A stretch of 64,000 nt of DNA, from positions 71,531,161 through 71,595,160 of the forward strand of contig OY744606.1 of the NCBI GenBank assembly GCA_963556255.1, in the 5' to 3' direction. Source of the stretch: Allolobophora icterica. Lineage: Eukaryota; Annelida; Clitellata; Crassiclitellata; Lumbricidae. Both the position numbers and the translations under genes were made by a program. The notes beneath the pieces were generated by a model that was not told the DNA's origin, searched no databases, and was given only the letters and a program-made list of their open reading frames with translations. This document shows, in pieces, positions 12,178-24,860 of this stretch (position 1 is its first letter; every line of letters begins with the position of its first letter).

Positions 12178-12405
12178 CCACGTGGCTCAGTGGTAAGTTC
12201 GGCGCCTTGTGACCGGAGGGTTGCAGGTTCGAATCCCACTCTAGCCGCTGCGTACGGACCTTGGGCAAGTCCTTCACTCGCAATTGCTCGTGGCGCTTCG
12301 GCGTGAAAATTCCGGCACAGTATCAAATGCTGTAGTCGGGAGCGCCTCTGAGTAGTAGTTGACTTCGAGAGGCGCTATAGAAATATCCGGAATAAATAAA
12401 TAAAT
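12178..12405 (+). repeat. tRNA-derived SINE, near full length
   Basis: The A box TGGCTCAGTGGTAAG and B box GGTTCGAATCC are intact. A body with CCTTGGGCAAGTCCTTCACT follows, then a tail region GAGAGGCGCTATAGAAATAT ending in (AAAT)n. It agrees closely, end to end, with the minus-strand copy at 50000-50235, which defines the family. Confidence 0.9.
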
Positions 12406-12519
12406 ATATGAAAGTCTAAGTGTACTCGTGTTTCTTTAGTGACCCTCGACTCTCTTCAGATTTTTCATGAATTTTTCTTGTGAGGTCCTGCACCACCGCT
12501 GCCCGCTTGAAAGGGTGTG

Positions 12520-12775
12520 TCAAAGGGAGGGGATAGAGTAATGGTAACACTCATGGCAAGGAGAGCATCGGATCGCGGTTCGATACCCGTAACGCCCCTA
12601 GGACGGCGCCTTGCATGGCTGCCAAACCGTGTGTTTAATTAAAATCTTGATTGGATTGTCATGTTTCAATTTAATCTTACTGTGTACTTGTCAGTTTGAA
12701 TTAATAAAGAAGATAATAATAATAATTATTATTATTTATATTATTATTATTATTATTTTTATTAATTAATTAATT
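12520..12775 (+). repeat. tRNA-derived SINE with (AAT)n tail
   Basis: GGATAGAGTAATGGTAACAC resembles an A box and GCGGTTCGATACCCG a B box. A body with GGACGGCGCCTTGCATGGCT follows, then AATTAATAAAGAAGATAATAAT and a 50-bp AT-rich trinucleotide tail. It is related to the copy at 7226. Confidence 0.75.
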
Positions 12776-13207
12776 AAGCTCTCATGTGTGGACTGTGCTA
12801 GCCTGAGATTAAATCTCTTTAAAAAGCAACGAACAGACACCTTCGCGCACTGAGACACCTTTCTGCACGCTTTCCCCAATGTAGCAAAACAGGCAAGCAC
12901 CTGCATGTCCCTTCCTCTTTCCTTGTTCTATTCCTCCTCGCTTCTTTCCTCTCCTCCTTTCCTTTTTCCACGTCAAAATTGATCGTCTGTCAACACATCC
13001 TGTCATAAAAAGTCCACAAAAATTCAGCCGTAGATTAGACCCATAATTAGGATTTCTATCGACGCAGTTTACGTCAAAGACTAATCTATAGCCTATAGAT
13101 CTGCAAAAAAATGAGTTTTGTAGGAATATATATTGACGTAAATGAACGTCTTTTAAACCACCAATTTACATTTTTATACAGCCTTACGTACGAACCTAGT
13201 AGGCCCT
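12776..13207. other. Intronic, nothing recognised
   Basis: A short pyrimidine-rich stretch (about 12905-12970) and otherwise plain sequence. Confidence 0.5.
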
Positions 13208-13617
13208 ATGTATGTATGTATGTATGTATGTATGTATGTATGTATGTATGTATGTATGTATGTATGTTTGTATGTATGTATGTATGTATGTATGTATGTA
13301 TGTATGTATGTATGTATGTATGTATGTATGTATGTATGTATGTATGTATGTATGTATGTATGTATGTATGTATGTATGTATGTATGTATGTATGTATGTA
13401 TGTATGTATGTATGTATGTATGTATGTATGTATGTATGTATGTATGTATGTATGTATGTATGTATGTATGTATGTATGTATGTATGTATGTATGTATGTA
13501 TGTATGTATGTATGTATGTATGTATGTATGTATGTATGTATGTATGTATGTATGTATGTATGTATGTATGTATGTATGTATGTATGTATGTATGTATGTA
13601 TGTATGTATGTATGTAT
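13208..13617. repeat. (TATG)n microsatellite, about 102 copies
   Basis: Near-perfect 410-bp array with one TTTG variant near 13267. It is the reverse complement of the 391-823 motif, so the two arrays flank the channel exon as a 12.4-kb-spaced inverted pair. Confidence 0.98.
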
Positions 13618-14616
13618 ATATCGTATTGATCAAGTATTTCATATTTAAATAAGGGATAATGAAACAGGTTATATATGTCATATAAGTTATTCCATAAATT
13701 CTAGAATAGAATAAACTAATGTCGCATTCGACAGATTTCGTCTCTAGCGCTGAGATCTGTCGATTCGCCCATTGGGCTTATATTAGGCGGTCATTTTGGA
13801 CGCACTGGGCGCACTGCTGGCTATAGTTGCCTAGTTCTCTTACTCGGTCTGTCTCCCTTGAGCGACGTCATCGTCGTCTACATCTTCTCGTTCGTCTTTT
13901 CCACATAGAAATCGTTAACAAATTGCATTTACATTCAAACTCTGCCCACAGGAAATTGCAAGGACGCGCTGCGTCTAATACTGTTTTCCTATGAGGTTGT
14001 GGAATATGTCACGACAAGACATTTTCATTCTAATCCAATGCATACACATGAAATGCTATTTTTTCTATTAATGTACATCATCGGACATAAAACAACATCC
14101 ATTTCTTGCGAAAACGAGGTTGGCACCGTTTTATTTCTTACAGTAAGCGGATAATGTAATCTGCAAAGGGTCTGAATGATGCACGTCTGTCCATCTGTTC
14201 TATAGCGTGTCAAGCCAGGCAATTTGGACGCCGTAGCATCGCGCTGTCTCCGCCGGCTCTGTAGACTTGGCATCAAAACTGACCCGTGCGGATTTGATTT
14301 CATACAACCCATGCATGGTGTCGATTGAGTAGTTTTTGTGCTTTAGAGCAGATACATTTTTTAGGTTTACGTTTCAATTTACGTTCACCTGATAAATTCA
14401 CAACCTTGGGAAAAGAAGTTAATGATGCGAGACTTCGTTCTCCTTCCTTGCCTTCGATGAAAGTAAGCCTGTCGAGACCAGACATCTAGGAAGCTGTCCA
14501 ATCAAACAGTTTTTTGAGCCTGCAGAGAATATAGTTATATCGCTGTGTTTCTGCTGTCGATGAGTTGTGGCGCCTGTCCTGGTGGATTGCTCTCCGCTGT
14601 GGTGATCTCCAAGACT
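13618..14616. other. Intronic, nothing recognised
   Basis: Unique sequence with chance frames up to 95 codons on the minus strand and no recognised similarity. Confidence 0.5.
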
Positions 14617-14702
14617 GACTGAGTGATCGATTGATCGATTGACTGACTGATTGATTGATCAACTGATTGATTGATCGATTCACTGACTGTTTGACTGATT
14701 AC
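14617..14702. repeat. Degenerate GATT/GACT tetranucleotide repeat
   Basis: GATCGATTGACTGACTGATT-type units, with GATT, GACT and GATC interleaved. Confidence 0.85.
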
Positions 14703-14789
14703 CCAAGAGGTAGCATATTAGCATGTAACATAAACAGTTACTTTGAATTTTATTGTAAGGTATGATGATGTACTTATGACAGTGAATAT

Positions 14790-15303
14790 TAGCGAATTTG
14801 GGAAAGAGGAATTAATAGGATATGGAGACGCAGAAAAATAAAGAAAACGAGGACTAGAATATACGAGACGATGATACAACCCATTTCCCGTACGGATCAG
14901 TATTCTGGACAATGCGAAAGCGAGATGAAAACATAATTCTCACCGTTGGTTATGGACAATTGCAGGAATTTTGAAATTACAGAAAATTAGAAATGATGAC
15001 ATAATCATTAGGTGTAGAAATAAATCTGCAAGACAAAGTCATTCAACAAAGACTCCGAAGGTGTAGACACGTAGAGAGAATACCAGTTGATCGAAGTCAA
15101 CACACGGCACTACATGCAAGATCTGAAGATAAACAAAGGCAGACAAAGACTGCGATTGATAGAAAATATAGCCTAAACGAGGATATAACAAGACTCCGAC
15201 TAACATTGAGGGGAGCACTGGACTTGACAAATGACCGAGGACAATGGAGATCATTTTGTTCGTACATAATTGTATGGCCGTTAAATGGCTGGCGTCAGGA
15301 ATC

Positions 15304-15339
<36 letters not shown>

Positions 15340-15340
15340 C
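14790..15340 (+). pseudogene. Non-LTR retrotransposon ORF2 C-terminal end with (GAT)n tail
   Basis: Three adjoining frames give the typical sequence downstream of a LINE reverse transcriptase. The first is IYETMIQPISRTDQYSG (about 14855). The second is a decayed WLRKIAG-like stretch. The third is QDKVIQQRLRRCRHVERIP with RSQHTALHARSEDKQRQTK (from about 15030). It ends LTLRGALDLTNDRGQWRSF at 15257. The coding part is followed by a (GAT)n tail at 15302-15340, the kind of simple-repeat 3' end seen in RTE-like elements. Frameshifts mark it as dead and 5'-truncated. Clade (RTE/Jockey-like) is an inference. Confidence 0.85.
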
Positions 15341-15542
15341 AGGGCTGTAGTCGAGGCTATACGCGAGTATACAGTGTGTTCTCACCTCTAGACACCGTAT
15401 GCTCACCTCACAAAATATTTATTTATTTATATTAAAATACTATAGCTTATACTCACAAAATACTGTATCGTTTACTCACCTCTAATTTGTTTCGGAAAAC
15501 TAACCGGTAGTGTGTACTCACCTCTAAGTTTACCACTACAAT

Positions 15543-15590
15543 CCTGATGATGATGATGATGATGATGATGATGACGACGACGACGACGAC

Positions 15591-15674
<84 letters not shown>

Positions 15675-15712
15675 CATGATCATGATGATGATCATGATGA
15701 ATTGATGATGAA
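15543..15712. repeat. (GAT)n/(GAC)n array
   Basis: About 160 bp of GAT with an internal GAC block at about 15573-15590. It may have grown from a LINE tail like the one at 15302, 200 bp away. Confidence 0.95.
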
Positions 15713-16725
15713 ATGACTTGCTGTTTCCTTTGGTCGATAATCTCAGCTCTGTTGATTTTTCAACGAACGAAAGAAATTCTCAATGGATGTCGCTAATGTC
15801 AGTCAGTTTGCTGTGCCTCACTATATTGCTTATCAGGTGCAATGGTACATATATCCCAACTGGTTCGTTATAGTGTAATCAACCGATCAGTTTTATAGCG
15901 CATTTTCATTTGTTGTTCATTCAAAAGCGCCTCCATCCAAGTATCGATGGCATTTCGCCCAAGGCATGGGCGTCTAAATGGTGGAAGGTGAAGGACTAAT
16001 GAAGCTCCATAGAAACTTCATGGAAGGAACAAGATCAGTTTTAGGGGCGAAACAAGATTTCCGAGAGAGAAACGCGAGCTTCCTTTACATGAAATAGCTG
16101 ACGATGATATTAGGGTAAAAGTCGACATTAATGTTATTAGAACATAGAAATAACTCGATTTGACTGTGAACTTGTTAGACTATGAAAAATGCTCAAAAGT
16201 TCTCGACTTCAAAAGAATTCGTCATTAACATTGGCCGGTAAGACGCCTCTGTTTTCGCCCAAATTTTACCTGTTGACTTGTCACTAGGCATGTAGGCCTA
16301 TTCGATTTTTTTTTCTTCTGGAAGATTGTAAAATACGCCGTAAAAATCGCTAACTCTTCGTAACCGCTGATGCTTGCCGCATACAATCTTCTGTTATGCA
16401 ACCTAACATCCATCTAGATTCGACCTCGTAATTTCTTGATCTTTTAAGCTGTATTGCCCTGCATAAATGTACATGTACTTGTAGGCTATGTCTGATGTAT
16501 TCATGTACATATGCATGATGTATGTCTATACGTATTTATTATATATGCATGTATGTTTGTATGCATGTGTTTGTACGTATGTATACATTGTATATTCATC
16601 CTATCTCAGGACATTTGTTTTTACTTCATTCTGATCGACTTTCATTCATTCATTTCCTCCTCCTCCTCTTCTGTCGATCAACCTCTCCTTTCTTTCTATT
16701 ATTCCTTTGTATACTAATACTACTA
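15713..16725. other. Intronic, nothing recognised
   Basis: Plain sequence, with scattered TGTATG words at about 16470-16600. Confidence 0.5.
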
Positions 16726-17082
<357 letters not shown>

Positions 17083-17593
17083 CGAAGAATTAACAAAAGG
17101 ACGAGTAAATTGACAAAAGCTGTAGGCTATATAGGGGGGCCTACGCCAATTCTTGTCTCCGCCATATAGATTCTTCACTTCACACAATATCTTTCGCTTG
17201 GGGAATAAGCACTGATCTCAAAGAGTCTGTATGGTTGGCTGGAGTTAAAATGTCTTATAAATTACGAGTCCTAAATTGAAATCAACCCTTTGCTGGATAG
17301 GGCACAGTTTAAACCTAAAGGTTCAGACTGTATAATTTTTATTTTACTTCTACATGTGAACAATTCGACGACTCGCGCATAAAACAATGGCACTATAGAA
17401 TCTTATGTTAGACCAGAGCATACATGTAGGCCTATGAGTTCTTCCTACGTAAAACCTCTTCTTTCATCATCTCGTGCATCTATCCTTTATATCCGCCAGC
17501 CATCCTTTATCCAAAGCGCATTCGTCAATTGGCTTTACTGTCCCCTATATATATATATATAATTATATATATATATATATATATATACATAAA
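17083..17593. other. Intronic, nothing recognised
   Basis: Unique sequence ending in a 40-bp interrupted (AT)n at 17548-17587. Confidence 0.5.
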
Positions 17594-18217
17594 TACATAT
17601 ATGTGATGCATTTTGGGAAAAGGGACCATAAGTCTCTCCACAGTTACTGAGAAAACTGGCTTTAAAGCAAGTGTAGGTCAGTTTGGGTGAAAATGAGTTC
17701 TGAGCGATTTCGGATACATTGATGTTGCTAGTAAACATTGATAAAGGAAAGTTTTCAAAAATCTCAAGTTTTATTCTTCAAATGATGACTTTGTGTGAGG
17801 CTTAAAAATAGAATATAAGTCTCGTGTTATTCGTTCTGACTTTAATAATAGTTTCAAGCACATAATAATTTTTTAAATGTAGAATAATTTTTCCCCAAGA
17901 ATAATGTGCATGTATACAACACATAACACTGTGATTGAACAGCACTATGAGCTGCGTTTAGTTAATATTTCATAACGAATTCTATCGTAAAGTTTTGTCA
18001 AAATTTCGCATTTTCTTCAGTGAAGGTTTACACTGAAATATCCGAAAACTCTCATTTGCGCATATTCAGTTCTCAATAAGTTTTAAAAATACTTAGGATC
18101 AAGATATCAAGTTCATTTTTTCTGCATTTTAATCAGAAATTATCCAGGATTATGAATCAATCCTTAACTCCATTTGAGACTTATGGTCCCTATTCTCAAA
18201 ACGCATCACATATATGT
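17594..18217. mobile_element. MITE-like element with about 40-bp inverted repeats
   Basis: The left end TACATATATGTGATGCATTT, then GGGACCATAAGTCTC, is mirrored at the right by GAGACTTATGGTCCC, then GCATCACATATATGTA. The roughly 620-bp AT-rich interior has no coding capacity. It sits in TA-rich DNA, so the target duplication cannot be resolved; TA would fit. Confidence 0.8.
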
Positions 18218-18565
18218 AATTATATAGGTCTACACTTGGTCTGTTTTTAACAGCGGTTGATATACTGACCTTCTATGGATGTGGACAAAGGGTCTTATGT
18301 ATTTCAACGCAACGTGAACTAGATCCGAATTCGATCGCCGCGTAGCGATGAGATACCATATATAATATATACAATAGGACGGAATGCTTTGAAGTCTTTT
18401 CGCTTTGTTTACATAATCTACCGTTTAATCATTCGATGTTCCTATACACACGAACACACAAATATCTGTATATATGTATATATATAAATATATATATATA
18501 ATAGCGTTCGATGTATATCAGTTTCAATCGATCTGGTATATATAGAACTTTAAAGCTATATATAT

Positions 18566-18603
<38 letters not shown>

Positions 18604-19239
18604 CAAGCTATAGATACGCACATTGAACAGTTCAGCTAACTATACATGAGCAACGAAAACGGTGTCTGTGTGTATACACATACACGTATACACGGACATA
18701 GAATGATATGTATATATATATCGGAACGTTGAAGGGTAAACATAAATAATACTTGGTATAATTTGACGTATGGTTAATATATATATATATGATATATGCA
18801 GGCCTATAGAAAATATATCTACGGCAGTTGAACATATGCAATGTTTTATTTGTGCAGAGCAGCGTCTACTTTGAAAAAGAACCGAGTAATCTCGGAGAAT
18901 GCCATTATACTGTCTGAGGGAAAATGAGATTCACTCATTTGCATATAGGCATAAATGCTTAACGTCCAAATACAATATAACATATAAACAGATATACAAT
19001 TATACATAGCATCTATTTACCTATTTACAGGTTGTAGGATTTACAGGATATATAGCCTGGTACCTGGTACATGAATATGGTCCCTTTGGGACTGTTTAGC
19101 TATGTTTAGTTAAGTTTAGTTAAGCTGTAGATTATGGTTAACCTCCAAGTGTTGAGGATTTTAGAGGTTACAGCTAGTGGCCTGATTAAGCTATTGTGAG
19201 GGAGGCAACTGTACAATGCCATCATTGTATCTGTAAATT
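18218..19239. other. AT-rich intronic sequence
   Basis: Several short (AT)n runs (18474-18500, 18569-18601, 18776-18790). No coding signal. Confidence 0.6.
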
Positions 19240-19530
19240 TACCTATCTGGGCATCCCCGGTCAGCGGGACCTAGGTCCCTTAGGGGCGCCCATTGCCTCT
19301 TATGACTCTAAGAACTCGTTTACTTTCAAACTCACCTGACTCTACTTCAAGTTCATTTCATTTCCTCCATGCTAGTCAAGCGAGTATCTTTATCTTACTA
19401 CTTTATAGTTTCACAGGGTTTGAATTTCCAGAAACTGCACTATTTTATATTAATTTGTTTCGATGGAAATGATTGTTATTGATGTCATTTGAAGCAATAA
19501 AGAAAGATGTTATGTTATGTTATGTTATAT
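19240..19530 (+). repeat. Possible retroelement 3' end
   Basis: A GC-richer block (GGCATCCCCGGTCAGCGGGA) leads to AAGCAATAAAGAAAGATG and a (TTATG)n tail at 19508-19527. The polyadenylation-like signal plus simple tail suggests a LINE or SINE 3' end. No coding part was recognised. Confidence 0.4.
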
Positions 19531-19543
19531 ATATATATATATA

Positions 19544-19798
19544 CAGTGCTTTTTATCAACCGGAACGGCGTTCCGGCACCTTTTTCAGGTACTAAAAATA
19601 ATTTATTTATTTTAATAATAAAAGTAATGATTTAGTTATTTTAATTTAACATCTGTGTTTTGAACTGTTTTCAGTGTTTATTGAGACCCCTCCCAACTCC
19701 CAATCCCGTTTTTCACTGGATTTTAGCCCGCCCTATATTTTCCGTTCCGGAACCTATTGTTCCGTTCTGGAACCTTTTTCTCCAGAAAAAAAGCACTG
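19544..19798. mobile_element. Short MITE with CAGTGCTTTTT ends
   Basis: The 255-bp unit starts CAGTGCTTTTTATCAACCGG and ends AAAAAAAGCACTG. Subterminal GGAACGGCGTTCC and GTTCCGGAACC words are palindromic. It is inserted in (AT)n; TA, or an imperfect 8-bp TATATATA/TAGATATA, could be the duplication. The superfamily is unresolved. Confidence 0.75.
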
Positions 19799-20550
19799 TA
19801 GATATATATATATATATAATATTATATATATATATATATTCCCTTGTTGAAATTTCCTTATGTAATAATAGTCCTATACACTGAACGCTTCGGTTAACAT
19901 TGATAAGTATGTAGAATGTTCCGTCCAACCACTTTTCATCTACATGTACTTGGAAAATATAAGGACATATATATCTATATATATATATATACCCAAATTA
20001 TAAGAACATAATCATATGCCCGCGTTTTATGTTTTTAAATATATAGGCCTACCACAAACCATGACAAGTTTGAGAGAAGTCTCCAACTTGTGCCTCTCAC
20101 GCTATAGTAAGCAATGTGTCATCAGCTCGCAGCCAGTATTCTCGAACGGTCATCTACTAACAAATCAACCTTAACTTAAGTGATCGCGGTTTGTTTAACG
20201 TGATACCAAATGTTACGGATAACAGTGACATTGCATTACAATACATCACATTTCATTAAACAATATAGTGTGACGTATATTGACATCGCAAACTGATTCA
20301 ACAGAAACATTTAATAGACACCATGCCATAAGAATAATAATGGACATATAGGGGGTCCATTGCATGTATTAGTCGCGCCGATAGCCAAGAATTCTTTCAG
20401 TTTCTGTTAAAAAAATGATGGTCCTCGCTTGAACGAGAAATTTCCCGTCTATATCCAATGGAGAAGATTAATATGCAATCATTTTCTTTTCATGGTCGCA
20501 GACAGACGTATTTTACATTATAATGTCTCATGTCTCATTTGAAAGCATTG
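19799..20550. other. Intronic, nothing recognised
   Basis: AT-rich sequence with short (AT)n runs and no coding or repeat-end signal. Confidence 0.5.
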
Positions 20551-20587
20551 CCAGAGAGAGAGAGAGGGAGAGAGGGAGAGAGAGAGC

Positions 20588-20661
<74 letters not shown>

Positions 20662-20934
20662 GAGAGAGAGAGACCGAGACAGATACAGAGACAGAGAGAA
20701 AGAGACAGAGAGAAGAGACAAAGACAGAGAAAGAGACAGAGACAGAGCAGAGACAGAGAAAGACAGACAGACACAGACAGAAAGACAGACAAACAGACAG
20801 AGAGAGAGAACCAGAGAGAGAGAAAGAGAGAGAGAAGAGAGAGACATAGAGAGTGAGAGAGAGAGAGAAAGAGAGAGAGAGTGAGCGACAGAGAAAGAAG
20901 ACAGAAAAGAGAGAGACAGTGAGCGAGAGAGATA
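20551..20934. repeat. (GA)n and GACAGA purine tract
   Basis: The core (GA)n is perfect at about 20591-20657 and grades into GACAGA units. It is the left flank of the mariner insertion; the tract resumes at 21961. Confidence 0.95.
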
Positions 20935-20936
20935 TA

Positions 20937-21955
20937 CAGGGTGGGCCATAAAAAATGAGAACATCGCGTTCAATCTGCATTATTTATTTAATTATTGTAT
21001 TTTTTTGGTCAAAATGCAAGTAATTTGTTGCTAAATGTTAATTTTAAAGAAATCAGAAATAATATTGTTTGTGTCCGCCTCGGTTCTGAACATTTTTCTC
21101 TAAACGTCTGCACCACTCGTTAATGTTGCTGTCTATAAATCACTGGGTCATTTTTCGCCACTCCTAAAAATGGCCAATTTAAGTTGTTCTATTGTTGTAA
21201 ATTTACCACGAAGGTAGACTTTTGTTGGAGAGCACCCCAAATAGCATAGTCTACAGGGTTTAGGTCTGGGCTATTTGGGGCCAGATGTCGATGCGATGAA
21301 GGTGACATTCTCCTGATGAAGGAAGTTTATATAGTGTTTCTTGCTGTGTGTGAAGGAGCTTCGTCCTGCTGCAACGTCAAATTCTAACGATTACATCTTG
21401 CTCGAATATCAGAAGGTAAACTTTCTTCTAGAACGTGATCACAATAGTATTTACTGTTTACTTTGGCTCCGGGTAAAAAAATACATGTACATTGTTTTTC
21501 CCATCCGAGACACACCGACCGAAAACATAATGCCGCGATTGAAATGTTCACGCTCACGTACAAGTCTTGTTGCTGGAAATTACTTTTTCTTTCTTGCATC
21601 AGAATATACACGATCATTTTCAGAATTAACTGGTGTGGCAACTGTAAATGCCTTTTCGTCTTTGAACCAAATGCTTCGTACACTTCTCTCGTTAGGAAAC
21701 TTTTCAAGTAGCTGCTGACTTCGTTGCAGGTGTTTTAATTTACAGCCTTCGTTTCACGCGTTTGTATACTTTAATTTAAGTTGTAAATCTTGCTTTATAA
21801 TAAAAATGATGACCGAAAGTTGACAGAACAACTGACATATGGTAAGTAAGTGCATCATAGAATAATTTAGGTGTTTACGATTTACTCAAAACACAATTTG
21901 ATATTGTATTAAACACGATCGTACGCGATATTCTCATTTTTAATGGCCCACCCTG
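20937..21955 (-). mobile_element. Mariner-type transposon (second family)
   Basis: The 1,019-bp element has inverted ends CAGGGTGGGCCATAAAAAAT and TTTTTAATGGCCCACCCTG, flanked by TA on both sides. It carries a decayed transposase on the minus strand. The terminal sequence differs from the CACGGTGAGT family at 4299 and 55223, so this is a separate lineage. It sits inside a GA/GATA purine tract. Confidence 0.92.
21060..21745 (-). pseudogene. Mariner transposase pseudogene
   Basis: Reading the minus strand across several frameshifts and stops gives LLEKFPNERSVRSIWFKDEK (first catalytic Asp in KDEK), AFTVATPVNSENDRVYSDA and REREHFNRGIMFSVGVSRMG. QQDEAPSHTARNTI (second Asp), LAPNSPDLNPVDYAIWGAL (third Asp) and a C-terminal NINEWCRRLEKNVQNRGGH follow. 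The last two catalytic Asp are 32 residues apart with a stop between them; mariner elements usually have 34. The N-terminal DNA-binding domain is missing or unrecognisable. All three catalytic acids survive, but reading-frame breaks make the gene dead. Confidence 0.9.
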
Positions 21956-21960
21956 TATAT

Positions 21961-22480
<520 letters not shown>

Positions 22481-22483
<3 letters not shown>

Positions 22484-23084
22484 TGTCTCATATTTAAAAG
22501 TTTGTATCGAATCGAATCGTTATTGAAAAGAAGATATTCGCGTGTTTTTGCAGTTGTTTTCATAAATCCAATAGAAATCAAATATCTTTACAGATATAAC
22601 ATAAAAACCCAAAATTAAAACTTTTAAATGCAATATAGAAATTTTATTTTCATAAATAATATTTGATTAATAAAACACAAATGTAAAACAACCACATTTA
22701 TTACATTCGATAATAAATATCTGGACGCCTTCGATACCTCGCTAGGCTGCTATGATGGACATTTGGCGTGCTTACAAATTGCATTTCCTACTTACTTACA
22801 TGGATATCACTAACGCCATTTTCGAAGCACTTTGTCACAGAAAGACTTTGTTAATTCTCGATGATTCTTTTCGCACACTTTGCTCTATAAAACCCTTAGT
22901 TGCAAAGCTTCTTATTCCGAAGATTGTTCTGCCAAATCGTAATCACAAATGACAGTTCGACGCTCAAAACACCTCAGACGACAGAAGTGACTTATTCGCA
23001 GGGGGTCAATCCAGAGATTACACCAGAGGCGAGATGCGCTTTTTCGGGTTACGTTCAATAACGATGACTATGATACAGCAACGT
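22481..23084. other. Intronic, nothing recognised
   Basis: AT-rich sequence with chance frames only. Confidence 0.5.
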
Positions 23085-23245
23085 ACGACCGACATGATGC
23101 GGTATCGATATCTAATAATACATCATCGCACTATTATGACGCGGTACCGTACTTTTAAGTACGACACTGTATCGGTGTCTGATAATACAGCATTGTGCTA
23201 TTATGACGCGGTAGGTCTATCGTACTTTTAAGTACGATACTGTAC
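23085..23245. repeat. Tandem duplication, about 67-bp period
   Basis: CTATTATGACGCGGTA and CGTACTTTTAAGTACGA each occur twice with 67-73 bp spacing. The copies differ by small substitutions and one insertion. Confidence 0.8.
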
Positions 23246-23254
23246 GGTATGGAG

Positions 23255-23500
23255 CCGGCATTGTACATCGTCTTGTAACGCAGACAATTGGGGCTCGAAC
23301 CTCCACTGAGGCAGTCACTACGAAGATACCTTGGGCAAGTTCCTCACGCACGGTTGTTCAGTGTCATCGGAGTTGTGTCGTATTGTCGTGCGTGCATTTA
23401 AAAATTATGGCAATATCAAATGCAGCAAAAGGAGACTCTCTTGAGCATTCGATTTTACTAAGCGCAAGTGACTGGTTGATCTACCTGACGCAGCTTTTAC
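23255..23500 (+). repeat. tRNA-derived SINE copy
   Basis: TCTTGTAACGCAGACAATTG, GGGCTCGAACCTCCACTGAG (B box) and CCTTGGGCAAGTTCCTCACG match the copies at 36614 and 51097. The 5' A box is poorly preserved. Confidence 0.75.
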
Positions 23501-23692
23501 TTAAGGAAGGTAAGTAAGGAGCTTATGTATCGTAATAGAGCTTAGTGGAGGCGCTCACTCAGTTTTCGTAGGCTGTTGAGCGAGCAATGGACGAATCTCA
23601 AGCTCCTAGACACGAGGTCCGGTGCATCCCAGGACATCGTTTTCTCTGTGTAGGATACTTTCCATCTTGCGCCGTTAGCAACTTACACTACA

Positions 23693-23850
<158 letters not shown>

Positions 23851-24084
23851 CAAAGAGAGACAGAGAGAGAGAGAGACACACACACATAATTATGGGCATT
23901 GTTGTGCAAAGAACTTCTCACTGTCGTTAAACGGAATCGCAGCTGCAACCGTGTCGCTGCCTTCACGTGGCGTAGAGAAATCTCGGAGATTTATCTTACG
24001 TTACATCGTACACTCACTGCATTTTGTATTTTACATTCAGATTACATCATAATATCTGAAGGCATTACAGTATATTACAACGCC

Positions 24085-24860
24085 CTGGTTTCTTGTTTAG
24101 TGTTCGAGCGGGTCCGTTGCCAAGCCTGCCAGGCCTCAGTGACCGCTGCAATTTATTCGAATCGAACGAATCGGTGGATCTCAATCGTCCATATTCGGCT
24201 CCTTTGTTTCCTAATCAATCGACCGTAAACTTCGTCGGCTGCCATATAAACCGCGGCGCCGGTCACGGTCCGCTGCCTCGTCGCCATTGCTGCAGCCATG
24301 GTTGTGGTGGTGGTGGAGATGGTGGTGGGCGAACCATCCGTTGATGGCTCTTCGACTACTCAGAATAATCGATTGTATCGAGTAGCGACTATCCTCGCTG
24401 CTCGGGATCAATGATCAAGAAAGGCGTCTTTTGGAATTATGGCCCCCTCGGCTAACGTTCGCTCGCTCGCTCGCTCCCGTCGACCTGGGCTTCGACGATC
24501 GGGAAACGTTTCAGTTGTAACATTTCTGCTGGGATCCGACGGCAATGGTATTAATAACAACCCTGTCCGCTGTCGATTATTCGATATTAGAAACGGAGAG
24601 CGTTCCATTTGGTCGCGGCAAGGCGTAAAGAAATAACGTGCTGTCAAATTGTCGGAGGCGGTTGGAGTCTGCTTTATCCTTTGTATGGACGCGAAAGCCG
24701 GGAGGACAATAGAGCAGGGAATGTCGGAGAATGCTGGCCTGCGGCTACACTGCCTCCGCACACCAGCTAAATGCATTCAGACGGTGGTCTCCGGGATCAG
24801 AATTGCTTCAAAGGTCAAGTTTCGCTTTTCTCCGTGGGAGCGTTACATGCGAAATGAAAA
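24085..24860. other. CpG- and GC-richer island within the intron
   Basis: The base composition is clearly richer in G+C and CpG than its surroundings (for example CCGCGGCGCCGGTCACGGTC, CGCTCGCTCGCTCGCTCC). Frames of up to 122 codons exist on both strands, but none shows a recognised domain or codon bias I trust. It could be an alternative promoter or 5' exon of the channel gene, an unrelated non-coding transcript start, or chance. Confidence 0.4.

Noticed and set aside
12178..12250. Possible functional tRNA gene
   Set aside because: A and B boxes are present but the acceptor stem does not pair, and a SINE body and tail follow.
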